Shown piece after piece: positions 17,819 through 26,628 of a DNA stretch of 36,287 nt. This DNA is from Fibrobacter sp. (GTDB lineage: Bacteria; Fibrobacterota; Fibrobacteria; Fibrobacterales; Fibrobacteraceae): NCBI GenBank assembly GCA_012523035.1, contig JAAYJH010000076.1, forward strand, positions 1 through 36,287, given 5' to 3'. Made by a program: the position numbers and the translations under genes. Each line of letters starts with the position of its first letter. Within the stretch, counting starts at the first letter, position 1. Below the pieces are notes generated by a model, which saw nothing but the letters and a program-made list of their open reading frames with translations, did no database searches and had not been told where the DNA came from.

Positions 17819-20800
17819 TTACCTCGAAATAACTAATTTTTGTTTAGCAGAAAACACTTGTTTTGAGTGAAACTCTGTTGCAGAAACATCATTTTTAACA
17901 GAATAATGATATAAACCATTGGCTAAAAGTCGCCCATAAAAATCTCGACCATCCCAAGTGGTTTTACCCGATTTAGCGTTTTTAAGGACTTGAACCAAGC
18001 GGCCATTTTGATTGTAGATATAAATGTTTATTTTTGTTTCTCGCTCGACGGCTAAATTTTTGAAATGAAAAGTGGTTGTTTTTTTCATTGGATTGGGTGC
18101 ATTGAAAACATCCATTAGTCCTTTTGTCAAGGCGTTGGTCAACTCCACAAAAACAGACTTAAAAGCCCTGTTACCCATCACATCATAGGCCTGTACCTTA
18201 AACTCATAAACACCTGGTGAAAAATCTGTCTCAGAAAAAGACATTCTCGATACTACTTTTTTACTGCTTTGTTCTAAAAAGGGCCATGGGTGAAAAGGTG
18301 TCATCACGCCCACTACTTCAAAACTAATGCCTTCGTCTGCCTCTTCTCTAAAATCCAACGCGGTGGAATCTTCTACTACAACTTCTAAGCAAGCAGGTAA
18401 TTCTAGCTGGATCTTTCCTCCATCCATAATTCCAGTAGAAGAAGACTTTAAACAAGAACGAATTTGAATACTAGGAGGGCTTTGATCTTGGATGGAATCG
18501 GCATAAGCAGAAGTGCCCGAAACTTTTATTCCGTCAATTAAAGCTGTGCCTACAAATGGATTTTCAGCAGAATAAGCCCAAGCATATACTTGAGCATTGG
18601 TATCTCCAAATGCTATTTTTCTCGGCGTGATAAATTCTGTATTAAATTGCCCTCGCTTCACTTCTATGATTTCTGAATAAATAGGATTTCCTGAGTAAAC
18701 TACATCAAACCAATCTTCTATCCCATCGTATATTTTTTTGGTGTAATCTCCTTCTCTCACACTCACATATATTCTACCATTAGGCATATCAGAAACTGTA
18801 CCAGAAACTTGCATTTTATCTAAAGCCATGATCGTGTCTATTTTTTCATTCAATTCCACTTTTAATTTAGCTTGAGGAATGGTCAAAACAGGCTCACCCA
18901 GCAAAGCATAGTGTTCGTTATTGTAGCGTTGCCTTGAATAAGATCCTCGGTGATATCCTTTGGCAGCCCAATAAGCATCTCCCAATAAAGCACTTTCATT
19001 AAAAAGAGAGCTCATTATAAATGTTTTTGCAAAAACTTCATTATAAGAGGCAAAAGTCTCTCTTGTGGCTCCCACAGAAGCAATCGCACCTTTTTTGCTA
19101 GCCCCTAAAAAAACTTCGGATAAGGAAGTCTCGTCGCCTTTATCAAATCGCCCTACAGTACAAGAAAAAGAACCCAAAATAGTGTAGCGATTTTGATTGG
19201 AAATTTTATCTATATAAGAAGGTTTCATAAGCCCTTCACTAGCCCAATCTGTGATGGAACCATGACCAAAATACAGAGTAAAAAGAGCCCCTTGATTGAT
19301 ATTATCAATCAAATCACTGGCTGCTTCTGGTTTTTGAAATAAAGCATCTGGCTTATAATCTAATAAATACACTTTTTTATAGTCAAAACGAGTGCGTTTT
19401 AATTTCGCTTTTTGATTTATTTCTTTAGCAATTTCTTCGTGAATTTTAGTGTGATTGGTATAATCAATAGAGCCACTATTCAAAGCATCGTCGGCAGCCA
19501 AAATAAGTGTGCTACGCCAAGGGCCATTATCAAAAACACCGATTTTTTCATATTCTTTTACTTTTTCGTTGTAGGCATGAAAGGCTGCTACCGAAGAAAT
19601 AGAAAGACGACCCACAATCACATCTAAATCATAAGTACCATAAGTAATAGATTCTCCTGGGTCTAAAACAGCAAAGAAATCGTCGGTGGCCATCGCTTCT
19701 TTTTCAAAAGGCGGCAAGTGAATCTCTGGAAGTTTGGAGTTGATGCGTCGATAATCGTAATGACCAGATCCTCCAAGTAAAACATATTTTAGATGGGGGC
19801 ATACAGAACGAGCATAGGCAATATAATTTCGAATGGCAATAGGGTCTAAACTCCCTCCATTATACAATCTATAAATATCTTCTGCCAAAACAATGGTGGT
19901 TGGAATAGATTGGATACTCTCTCCACTGGCTCTAAAAGAGGCTAATTCTAAAGCCGGGACTTGAAAAGCTTCAGGTGCAATGATTAAATATTCAGTTTTG
20001 GAAGAAATAGCCTCCAAGTTTTCTAAAACACCTTTTTGTCGAGGTATTATGGCCTCTATTTGTAGATCCGTTTTAAAATGCCCCTCTTTGTAAAGCAAAT
20101 AACGAACATCCTCTCCCTTGCCGATACTATCGATAGCGAAACCATTTTTGGATTCTAAAACTCCAAGAGCCTCACCATTTTTAAATTTTATGATTTTATT
20201 TTTCGAAGGGACAGGGATTTTTAATAAACCTAGGTGTGTTCCGGGCAACAACCACTCTGTACTATCCGTTTTAGGCTCCCATTCATAGGCTAGACTATAA
20301 CCCTTAAATCGATCAAAATACCCTTCATTAGGAAGCATTTTTAACGAGAATTTATTGTCTTTTTCGTTTAATTGATTTGTTTTGAAGTAAAAATTACCAC
20401 CTGGAAGTAAAATAGGATCCACCAAAGGAACTCCATTTAATTCTGCATTAAAATTAATTTTTTCCATTCTTTGTGAATCATGGTATCCAGAATAAGATGG
20501 ATTTACAACTTGTTTTAAATCACCCACTTTAGAAATAATCGTGGAACGATGTGGTAAATAAGAATAGCTGACATAAGCTTCTGTTCCCTTTTTATAGGAC
20601 TTTAATTCTGAAGTCGAAGGGCTATACAAGTCTGAACTGGAAAGCTCTAAAGTGTCATTAAAAGAATGCCAATACCAAAACCACTCTTTACCAGTCGCTG
20701 ACTCCCAAAATAAAGGCTTTCCAAAATATGTGTCTCGTAAAATCGATTCTTTTTCTACTCTTGTATAATGCAACCAATTTATTTCTTTTGCATTGGTGGA

Positions 20801-21880
20801 CTTAGAAACCGAAAAAGGCTTTAAGTTTTTTGTCGCAGGACTATTAGACCAACCTAATTGAAAATACTGGAAGTAACTATAAGGAGAATTTGAAAAGTAA
20901 TAAGGTGCCGACACAGAATCACTCATCTTTTTCCAAATAGAAGTTCCATAGCCAACAAAAATCAATGTATCTCCATCATCAAAAATTCCGTTTGATTTAG
21001 GATCTCTCCCATTATGGTCTCGAATTTCTATGGGAATTTCAAACAATTTATTGGGGAAGACTTCTTCTATATCTTGAAAAACATCCGACAAAGTATCTGC
21101 AATGGCACCATACAACTTCCATTTAGAAATGGGAACGCCACTGAAATTATCAGGAACACCGGCAGCCATTAAAACATTTTTGATTTCACTAAATGGGACC
21201 GCATAAAGCCCATCTTCATTTAAAGAAGAAATTTCTTTGTCTCCGACTGCAAATCGTGCCACCCACTCCATTGAAGCCATTTTTGAAGCCGCTTTTTTCC
21301 GTAAAACACTTCCATTGTGCTTTCGAGCCCATTTCGACGCACTTTTGGGGTTTAAAACGGTAGATAAAACTCTTTTTCCAGGCCTTTGTCCTCGATGATT
21401 TGTCTTTTTAAAATGAACGACAACTTCAAAAATCTCTCTAAACTTTGGATATAGCAACAAAGGCACAGCAATATCTGTGAGCCATAGTCCATCTTTGAAA
21501 AAAGGAACCCCAACTTGTAATTTTGGACTTGATAAAGAATCTTCTTGACACCATGGAAAGCTCATTTGTTTGCTTTGAATCTCTTTGATTTCTACCCTTG
21601 GGGGTGTGGAATCTGGAAGTGCAACTCTATAAATTCGATAAGGCAAAGCAGAATCATCTATGAATCGAACCTGTTCAGGGCTCAGTTTATAACCTCCAGT
21701 CTTACAAGATTGCACCGAATAATTCAGCACGGAGTCGCGATAAATAAATTGAGAAGTCTGGTCTTTTAAAACAGATGCAGAAAAACTGAACTGAAATAAA
21801 AAAGCACCCACAAACAAAAAGATGTTAAAGTTAAATTTAACATTTTGAAACATTTTTAAGCTTTGTCTAAAAAAAATCAT
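17819..21880 (-). CDS. Gingipain-type (C25) cysteine peptidase with C-terminal FlgD/sorting-like domain
   Basis: This is a 1353-residue exported protein. The signal peptide lies within the first 36 residues. The start could be 21880 or the ATG at 21853, which gives a tidier signal; neither has a strong ribosome-binding site. The catalytic domain spans about residues 630-960: YVLLGGSGHYDYRR (699-712), acidic TDDFFAVLD, catalytic His H873 in LYFGHGS, and catalytic Cys C907 in GSFSCTVGRFD. These match peptidase family C25 and the PorU-like group. Residues about 1265-1350 form a FlgD Ig-like domain (YNQNGRLVQVLKNAKSGKTTWDG begins about 1300), commonly used as a sorting or anchoring module in FCB bacteria. 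Likely location is the periplasm or cell surface. Whether it is a maturation sortase or a secreted protease cannot be told from the sequence. No type IX secretion genes are in the window. Confidence 0.88.
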   Translation of the reverse strand: MIFFRQSLKMFQNVKFNFNIFLFVGAFLFQFSFSASVLKDQTSQFIYRDSVLNYSVQSCKTGGYKLSPEQVRFIDDSALPYRIYRVALPDSTPPRVEIKEIQSKQMSFPWCQEDSLSSPKLQVGVPFFKDGLWLTDIAVPLLLYPKFREIFEVVVHFKKTNHRGQRPGKRVLSTVLNPKSASKWARKHNGSVLRKKAASKMASMEWVARFAVGDKEISSLNEDGLYAVPFSEIKNVLMAAGVPDNFSGVPISKWKLYGAIADTLSDVFQDIEEVFPNKLFEIPIEIRDHNGRDPKSNGIFDDGDTLIFVGYGTSIWKKMSDSVSAPYYFSNSPYSYFQYFQLGWSNSPATKNLKPFSVSKSTNAKEINWLHYTRVEKESILRDTYFGKPLFWESATGKEWFWYWHSFNDTLELSSSDLYSPSTSELKSYKKGTEAYVSYSYLPHRSTIISKVGDLKQVVNPSYSGYHDSQRMEKINFNAELNGVPLVDPILLPGGNFYFKTNQLNEKDNKFSLKMLPNEGYFDRFKGYSLAYEWEPKTDSTEWLLPGTHLGLLKIPVPSKNKIIKFKNGEALGVLESKNGFAIDSIGKGEDVRYLLYKEGHFKTDLQIEAIIPRQKGVLENLEAISSKTEYLIIAPEAFQVPALELASFRASGESIQSIPTTIVLAEDIYRLYNGGSLDPIAIRNYIAYARSVCPHLKYVLLGGSGHYDYRRINSKLPEIHLPPFEKEAMATDDFFAVLDPGESITYGTYDLDVIVGRLSISSVAAFHAYNEKVKEYEKIGVFDNGPWRSTLILAADDALNSGSIDYTNHTKIHEEIAKEINQKAKLKRTRFDYKKVYLLDYKPDALFQKPEAASDLIDNINQGALFTLYFGHGSITDWASEGLMKPSYIDKISNQNRYTILGSFSCTVGRFDKGDETSLSEVFLGASKKGAIASVGATRETFASYNEVFAKTFIMSSLFNESALLGDAYWAAKGYHRGSYSRQRYNNEHYALLGEPVLTIPQAKLKVELNEKIDTIMALDKMQVSGTVSDMPNGRIYVSVREGDYTKKIYDGIEDWFDVVYSGNPIYSEIIEVKRGQFNTEFITPRKIAFGDTNAQVYAWAYSAENPFVGTALIDGIKVSGTSAYADSIQDQSPPSIQIRSCLKSSSTGIMDGGKIQLELPACLEVVVEDSTALDFREEADEGISFEVVGVMTPFHPWPFLEQSSKKVVSRMSFSETDFSPGVYEFKVQAYDVMGNRAFKSVFVELTNALTKGLMDVFNAPNPMKKTTTFHFKNLAVERETKINIYIYNQNGRLVQVLKNAKSGKTTWDGRDFYGRLLANGLYHYSVKNDVSATEFHSKQVFSAKQKLVISR

Positions 21881-21901
21881 GCTAGCTATAAGATAATAAA
21901 A

Positions 21902-22726
21902 TCACTTTGGTAAAATAATTTCCATCAGGTAGTACCCAGAACCATTGCTTAAAAACTGCACTTTCTCGCCATTTTTCATAACTTTATAAAATATCCTATA
22001 AAAATCTGGATTCTTTTCGGATTCAAATATAGCAAAAAGCTCTTGACTAGAAATTTTAGAATCTTTTATCCAAGACTTCATATACCAATGCCACGGTTGC
22101 CAATTGAAAATAGAACGCGTCGATTGAATAAAAGAACGAAGCATTAAAGAATATTCGTACTCAAAAAAATCTAAAAATTGAAGGACAAGGCCTTGTTTTT
22201 CAGCATTTGATTTTTTGGAAAAATTTTGAGGGTAAAAAAGAGTGGTTGCGTCTGGATTCTCGTAAATAAAACGAATCCTATCAGGAAAAACCTTGATTTT
22301 CAAACGAGAATCATCTCTATGTTCATAAGAATTTTCATCTATTGGCTTGTAATCGAAAAAAATCTTTTCTGCATTCAACACAGGGTGCATTTGCAAATCC
22401 ACTGGCGAAGTTGAAATATTTTGAACTCGAAAAACTCGAAGTTTTTCTGCTTTTTTATCTCCATCTAAAACAGCCATCAAAAAAGTGTTTTCAATTTCTT
22501 TTAAAACCCAAATAGACTTCGAATTTTTAAATGGAAGGAGGAATTCCTCTTGAATACCATTAGGATCATAATGCATCCAATTCCCTCGTTTGCCAATAGA
22601 GTCTAAATAATGGTACAACTCTTTAGAATTAAAGCCCTTATTTGTTTTATGTGTCTCAAAGATTAAATCCTTTGAAAAGGCATAGGAGCATAACAACAAA
22701 AAGAAAATAAAGAACTTTTTTTTCAA
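21902..22726 (-). CDS. Unknown secreted protein with TTG start overlapping upstream stop
   Basis: This is a 274-residue protein. The frame is open further upstream (to 22783), but I place the start at the TTG at 22726. It overlaps the upstream TGA as TTGA, has AGAGG 7 nt before it, and begins exactly at a signal peptide (KKKFFIFFLLLCSYAFS). The mature part has no motif I recognise. It is mixed charged/aromatic, with a PDATTLFYPQNF strand region and a tryptophan-rich FNWQPWHWYMKSWIKD segment near residue 210. The C-terminal part looks beta-rich. It sits between the PDZ-thioredoxin gene and the C25 protease, so a periplasmic role with them is likely, but function is unknown. Confidence 0.72.
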   Translation of the reverse strand: MKKKFFIFFLLLCSYAFSKDLIFETHKTNKGFNSKELYHYLDSIGKRGNWMHYDPNGIQEEFLLPFKNSKSIWVLKEIENTFLMAVLDGDKKAEKLRVFRVQNISTSPVDLQMHPVLNAEKIFFDYKPIDENSYEHRDDSRLKIKVFPDRIRFIYENPDATTLFYPQNFSKKSNAEKQGLVLQFLDFFEYEYSLMLRSFIQSTRSIFNWQPWHWYMKSWIKDSKISSQELFAIFESEKNPDFYRIFYKVMKNGEKVQFLSNGSGYYLMEIILPK

Positions 22727-23487
22727 TGGATAACCTCTTGAATTATTTTCTCGATTTGATTTTGTGTAGGGACACCGGTCCAAACTTTTTGTATATAACC
22801 ATTCTGATCTAACAGCATCAAAGTAGGGATAGAAGAAATTCTATAATGATTCGAAAACCGCCTATCACTATCTTGATATAAAGGGTAAGGAGAGGCTTGT
22901 TTTTTATTAAAACTTTGTAAAGTCGATAAATCCTCAGTAGAAACGCCTATAATCTCTAAGCCTTGTTTAGAATATTTTTGATACAAAGTCTCTAAAATAG
23001 GGAGAGTTTGTCTGCAAGGCATGCACCAAGTGGCCCAAAAATCTAAAATCACCAGTTTTGGCTTCTTTTGTCTTTTGTTTTGATTGGCATAAAAATTAGA
23101 ACCAAACTCCACAATTTGACTCCCTATTGCAGAACCCATCCAATTCGAAATATCTTTTGGCCTTTCTCTAAGGCTAATAGAAACATGATGAGTTTTATTT
23201 TCTCTTTGATAAGTTAATGAAACCTTTTCTCCCACTTTTTTATTTTGAAGCTCTTTTTTTATATCGGCGACGCTTTTTATCTTTTTATTGTTAATGGCTA
23301 TAACTTTATCTTCACTAGAAAGGCCCGCTTCTATAGCCCCAGAAGAAGGATGCAAACCTTGAACCACAAGAGCGATCTGATCTTGGTAACTTTCTTTTTT
23401 AAAAGAAAAACCGAGCCATACTTCGGCCCATAAAGATGAAACAGACATAAAGAGCAGGAATAAAACAAAGGAAAAGCTTTTTTGCAT
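22723..23487 (-). CDS. Exported PDZ-thioredoxin (TlpA/ResA-like) fusion protein
   Basis: This is a 254-residue protein. An N-terminal signal peptide (residues 1-21) is followed by a PDZ domain (about 24-108; GAIEAGLSSEDKVIAINNKKI) and a TlpA/ResA-type thioredoxin domain (about 143-254). The redox motif is W154-C155-M-P-C158, with the cis-proline P221 in SSIPTLMLLD. Such thioredoxins work in the periplasm as thiol reductants or oxidants, often for cytochrome maturation or particular envelope proteins. The PDZ domain would add peptide or C-terminus binding. GGAG precedes the ATG at 23487; a GTG at 23490 is less likely. It overlaps the next gene by 4 nt. Its position just before the C25 cysteine protease suggests control of that enzyme's thiol, which is inference. 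Confidence 0.88.
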   Translation of the reverse strand: MQKSFSFVLFLLFMSVSSLWAEVWLGFSFKKESYQDQIALVVQGLHPSSGAIEAGLSSEDKVIAINNKKIKSVADIKKELQNKKVGEKVSLTYQRENKTHHVSISLRERPKDISNWMGSAIGSQIVEFGSNFYANQNKRQKKPKLVILDFWATWCMPCRQTLPILETLYQKYSKQGLEIIGVSTEDLSTLQSFNKKQASPYPLYQDSDRRFSNHYRISSIPTLMLLDQNGYIQKVWTGVPTQNQIEKIIQEVIH

Positions 23488-23507
23488 CACAAGACTCCAA
23501 TAAAAAA

Positions 23508-24076
23508 CTAAAAGAATAAAATAGAAAATTCCCAGTGCAATACCACTTGATTTGTCTCTGAAACACCAAAAGAATTTTTAGAGCTTTCTAAATGCTCAAA
23601 AAACAAATAAGACACATAAATTACACCCCTCCAATAGAATTGAGCCTCTGGCCAAGGCGTAAAATTCTTGCCATAGCCCAAGGCCACTCTTGGAGGGAAC
23701 TTCCATCCAGCATGATTTTCAAATAAAAGACCAGAAACAGAACTCATAAAAAAATCTTCTGGTTTAAAATAATAATGAAGTCTGGATCCAAATTCAAAGC
23801 GAGACTCTAGTGGATCGGTAGAAAAATAAAGCCCTGCCGAAAAACTTGGATGGAATTGATACTGACTCGAAGCATACAAAGACCAATCGAGCTGACTGAA
23901 AAGAAAAGAAAAGCCTGTTCCTAATCCGTAGCTAAAAGATTTTGATTCCGCTTTCTTTTCAAAATAAGTTTCTTCAAGAAAAAAATGTGACGAATAAGTA
24001 TTAGAAATACAAAAAAAACCACGAGAAAAAAAACTCGAACAGCACTTATTTTCAAGTGAAAAGCCAAGACTTTCAT
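23508..24076 (-). pseudogene. Outer-membrane-barrel-like protein interrupted by a one-base frameshift
   Basis: Two overlapping frames make one protein-like sequence. From the ATG at 24076, 17 nt after the pyrD stop, frame A reads a signal-peptide start (MKVLAFHLKISAVRVFFLVVFF). Frame B is open from about 24085 to the stop at 23508, with no usable start until a TTG at 23879. Long before that TTG it already reads barrel-like sequence (EETYFEKKAESKSFSYGLGT, then GFSFLFSQLDWSLYASSQYQF). One extra T in the T8 run (A8 on the plus strand, 24011-24018) would join the frames as FFLVVFFCIS-NTYSS, a good signal peptide, giving about 189 residues. The end WEFSILFF has a terminal phenylalanine. It could be a sequencing error, a real decay, a phase-variable switch, or transcriptional slippage. 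No family is recognised. Confidence 0.65.
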
Positions 24077-24092
24077 CTGTCTATTTTTTGCT

Positions 24093-25253
24093 TTAATGAT
24101 GATTGAACTCCATGACACTGTCTATATTATGAAGCCTTAATTGTTGTAAAAGCTCTCGATTCATCGCATGGGGGGCCATCCAGCGAAAGGCCACCACCGA
24201 ATACACTTGAACTGCATCTACTCCTAACTTTAACAAATCAAATATTTTATAACCATGATCTATACCACCAGAAGCCATCACACTGAGCGTAGGGTAGTTT
24301 TCTTTCACAAAACTCACAGACCTGCACATGTTTTCATAAAGAGGCCTTCCAGAAAGCCCTCCCTTATCTCCATCCTCTCGAAGCACCTCTAGCTCTTCAT
24401 AAGGACTCATTAGTGCAAGCGAATTTAATTTAGCTGTAGGGTATGTGTTTCCTAAAACAAGCCCATTGACTCCATTTTGAAGCAGCATCTCTACCATCAC
24501 TTGAAGATGAGGTGTAGACAAATCTGGACTCAACTTGGCATAAACCGCTTTTCTTGTTTTTTGAGTGCTTCGAAATTCATTAATACTCTTAAAAAGTTTC
24601 TCTGCAAACGCAGTATCTAAATCCAATCGATCTTCGCCCGTATTGGGGCAGCTAATGTTCACTTCTATATAATCGGCCACAGCATAAGCCATAGCAAAAG
24701 TTTCTAAAACATCTTTTAGCTTCTCATTTTCCTCTGTTAAGCCTGGAGTCTCAGCTATAGAAATACCAACAGAAAGACCTTTTTTATGTGCTTTTGAAAG
24801 CTGCATTTTGACTCGCTTGGCTATTTGCTCCACGCCATCATTATTCAAGCCCATGCTATTGTGTATGGCTCTATCTTTTTCTATAAAACCTAAACGAGGC
24901 CGATGCGTATTGCCTATTCTAAAATGCCTAGTCGCCGTGCCCACAGAAATCCCACCAAAGCCTACATTGGCATAATCCGAAATGCGTTTAGCCCCTTTAT
25001 TCGCTCCAGCCGCCAAAATAATGGGACTACTCAAAAAAATAGTCTCGCTTTGATCTGCAAAAGCAATCTCTTTTTTAAGAGGAAGATGAGAAACAGCCTT
25101 GGCTCCAATGCATGGAATCCATGGAGAAAAGCGTGCCACATATTGAAAAGAATGGTGTCGAAACTCGGGGTATTTATGAAACACTTTTCGAATTAAAGCG
25201 AGAAAACGATCGCTTTTAGACAAAGGATAATCGTGATTTATAGGACTCTTCAT
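24093..25253 (-). CDS. pyrD: Dihydroorotate dehydrogenase-like enzyme, class-2-like layout with catalytic cysteine
   Basis: This 386-residue FMN-binding barrel oxidises dihydroorotate to orotate in pyrimidine synthesis. Class-2-like features are the extended N-terminus, GGISVGTATRHFRIGNTHRPR (residues 100-120) and the INxxGLNN-type NSMGLNNDG (132-140). FMN-site motifs include the later KLSPD and MASGGID. The active-site loop reads NISCPNTGEDR, placing cysteine at 202. Class 2 quinone-linked enzymes normally have serine there (NxSSPNT), and class 1 enzymes have cysteine. The N-terminus lacks the hydrophobic helix of many class 2 enzymes. The electron acceptor is therefore unclear. No ribosome-binding site is obvious at 25253. 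It is the first gene of the cluster that ends with the C25 protease and lies just after the repeat element. Confidence 0.88.
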   Translation of the reverse strand: MKSPINHDYPLSKSDRFLALIRKVFHKYPEFRHHSFQYVARFSPWIPCIGAKAVSHLPLKKEIAFADQSETIFLSSPIILAAGANKGAKRISDYANVGFGGISVGTATRHFRIGNTHRPRLGFIEKDRAIHNSMGLNNDGVEQIAKRVKMQLSKAHKKGLSVGISIAETPGLTEENEKLKDVLETFAMAYAVADYIEVNISCPNTGEDRLDLDTAFAEKLFKSINEFRSTQKTRKAVYAKLSPDLSTPHLQVMVEMLLQNGVNGLVLGNTYPTAKLNSLALMSPYEELEVLREDGDKGGLSGRPLYENMCRSVSFVKENYPTLSVMASGGIDHGYKIFDLLKLGVDAVQVYSVVAFRWMAPHAMNRELLQQLRLHNIDSVMEFNHH

Positions 25254-25320
25254 ATTGAACTAAAATAGCAAAATAAAACACCGAAACACTATAAAAAAAT
25301 TAAAAGCTCACTACAATAAA

Positions 25321-25621
25321 GTCTCACACACGCCTGGCTTTTTTTTAAAGTGAGAAGTGGAAAGTGGGAAGTTTTTAGTCACTAAAGATAAACAGCTTTT
25401 TTTTGGGCACGCATTCCAGCATTTCAAACACAATTTTCACATGGATTACCACGGGCACGCACTTCGACAGGCTCAGTGTAGCAATTTTCGCATGGATTGC
25501 TACGAACAAAATCCTGCTTTTCAAGCACGCTTCCCACCGTCATGGCGAATACAGCATGGTAATCCACACGAGATTTGTTTTTTTTGCTGTATAGCTCCAA
25601 ACCAGGCGTGTGTGAGACTTC
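25321..25621. repeat. MITE-like intergenic element with perfect 17-bp inverted ends
   Basis: GTCTCACACACGCCTGG at 25321-25337 is matched by its exact inverse at 25602-25618. The 301-bp segment between pyrD and the ABC ATPase gene has no credible coding sequence. Inside are direct partial repeats 50 bp apart (CAATTTTCACATGGATTACCACG from 25431 and a near copy from 25481). An inverted relative ends at about 25570. The motif ACTTCGACAGGCTCAGTG (25461-25478) and a CGTCATGGCGAA...GGTAATCCA stretch (25538-25565) resemble interspersed repeats found in many bacterial genomes. I see no target-site duplication and no transposase. The element fills most of the 388-bp gap at 25254-25641. Confidence 0.6.
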
Positions 25622-25641
25622 TATACCTTTAGAGTTTATTC

Positions 25642-26628
25642 TCAATTTAAAGGTGGAGTTTTTTGTTTTGCGTTTTGTATTTCAAGTTTGTCTTTGACAC
25701 AAAAAGCGTAATGTTCTTGGTCTCCTTGTTTAGGAGGGTAAATATCGCATTTTTTTTCGTAATAAGCACATCTGGGTGAAAATCGGCAAGTATCTATGAA
25801 GTCTTTGGGGGCAGGGACATTGCCTGGAATGCTTTGAATGCTCTGTACACCTCTTTCTCCGCGTGGGATAGCGGCTAAAAGACCTTGAGTGTAGGGGTGC
25901 AATGGAGAGTTTATGACTTTTTTGACGGGACCCATTTCTACGATGCGGCCCGCATACATGACTGCAACGCTGTTTGCATACTGTGCTACTAAGCCCATAT
26001 TGTGAGTGATTAAAAGTACAGCTGTATGGGTTTCTAAGGCCATTTTTTTTAACAAGTCCATGATTTGAGCTTGTACTGTCACATCTAATGCGGTGGTAGG
26101 CTCATCGGCTATGATCAAGCGAGGTTTGTTTAAAAGTGCCATGACAATACAGACCCTTTGGAGCATCCCTCCCGATAGTTCATGGGGGTAAGCATTCATC
26201 ACCCGCTCTACATCGGAAAGTCCCGCTAAATGCAGATATTTTTTTATTCTATTTTCTCTGTTGTTTTTGTCTTTTCGTAAGACTTCTAAAAGTTGTTTGC
26301 CGATGGTCAAAACAGGATTCAATGCCTGCATGGGTTCTTGAAATATGGTAGTGATAGAAGTTCCACGAATTTTTTGCATTTCTGAAAGAGCTAAAGTCAA
26401 TAGATTTTTATTTTCAAAAAGCACTTCTCCTGTGATTTTTGCACTGGGCACAGGCAATAAACGCAAGATGCTCATAGCAGTTACACTTTTACCACATCCA
26501 GACTCCCCTACCAATGCAAAAAATTCTCCAGGTTTTATAGAAAAAGACACTCGATCTGTCACTGCTAATGGATTTTTGAGCCCAAAAGAAACGGATGAAT
26601 CGCGAACAGATAAAACACAATCATTCAT
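25642..26628 (-). CDS. Peptide-type ABC transporter ATP-binding protein (OppD/DppD-like, single domain)
   Basis: This is a 328-residue ATPase from the ATG at 26628, with GGAG 6 nt upstream and an 8-nt overlap with the permease gene; a longer frame to 26658 is less likely. Walker A is GESGCGKS (41-48), the signature LSGGMLQR (151-158), and Walker B LIIADEP (171-177). The C-terminal oligopeptide-transporter domain has four cysteines in CRFSPRC...C...C, a site reported to bind an iron-sulfur cluster in OppD/DppD proteins. It powers the YejB/YejE-type permeases encoded just upstream. E. coli YejF carries two ATPase domains in one chain. Here only one domain is present and no partner gene is nearby, so it may form a homodimer or pair with an ATPase encoded elsewhere. 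Confidence 0.9.
   Translation of the reverse strand: MNDCVLSVRDSSVSFGLKNPLAVTDRVSFSIKPGEFFALVGESGCGKSVTAMSILRLLPVPSAKITGEVLFENKNLLTLALSEMQKIRGTSITTIFQEPMQALNPVLTIGKQLLEVLRKDKNNRENRIKKYLHLAGLSDVERVMNAYPHELSGGMLQRVCIVMALLNKPRLIIADEPTTALDVTVQAQIMDLLKKMALETHTAVLLITHNMGLVAQYANSVAVMYAGRIVEMGPVKKVINSPLHPYTQGLLAAIPRGERGVQSIQSIPGNVPAPKDFIDTCRFSPRCAYYEKKCDIYPPKQGDQEHYAFCVKDKLEIQNAKQKTPPLN

Noticed and set aside
17819-21880. Calling the C25 protease PorU of a type IX secretion system
   Set aside because: The catalytic domain fits, but no other type IX component is in the window and the FlgD-like C-terminal domain is not specific enough.
25589-25626. GTATAG/CTATAC stem around the right end of the element as a terminator
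   Set aside because: On the minus strand the stem is followed by an A run, not a T run, and the loop is 26 nt long.
25424-25645. 73-residue minus-strand open frame within the intergenic element
   Set aside because: It reads through the internal repeats and inverted end, has low-complexity repeated peptides (NPCEN) and no ribosome-binding site.
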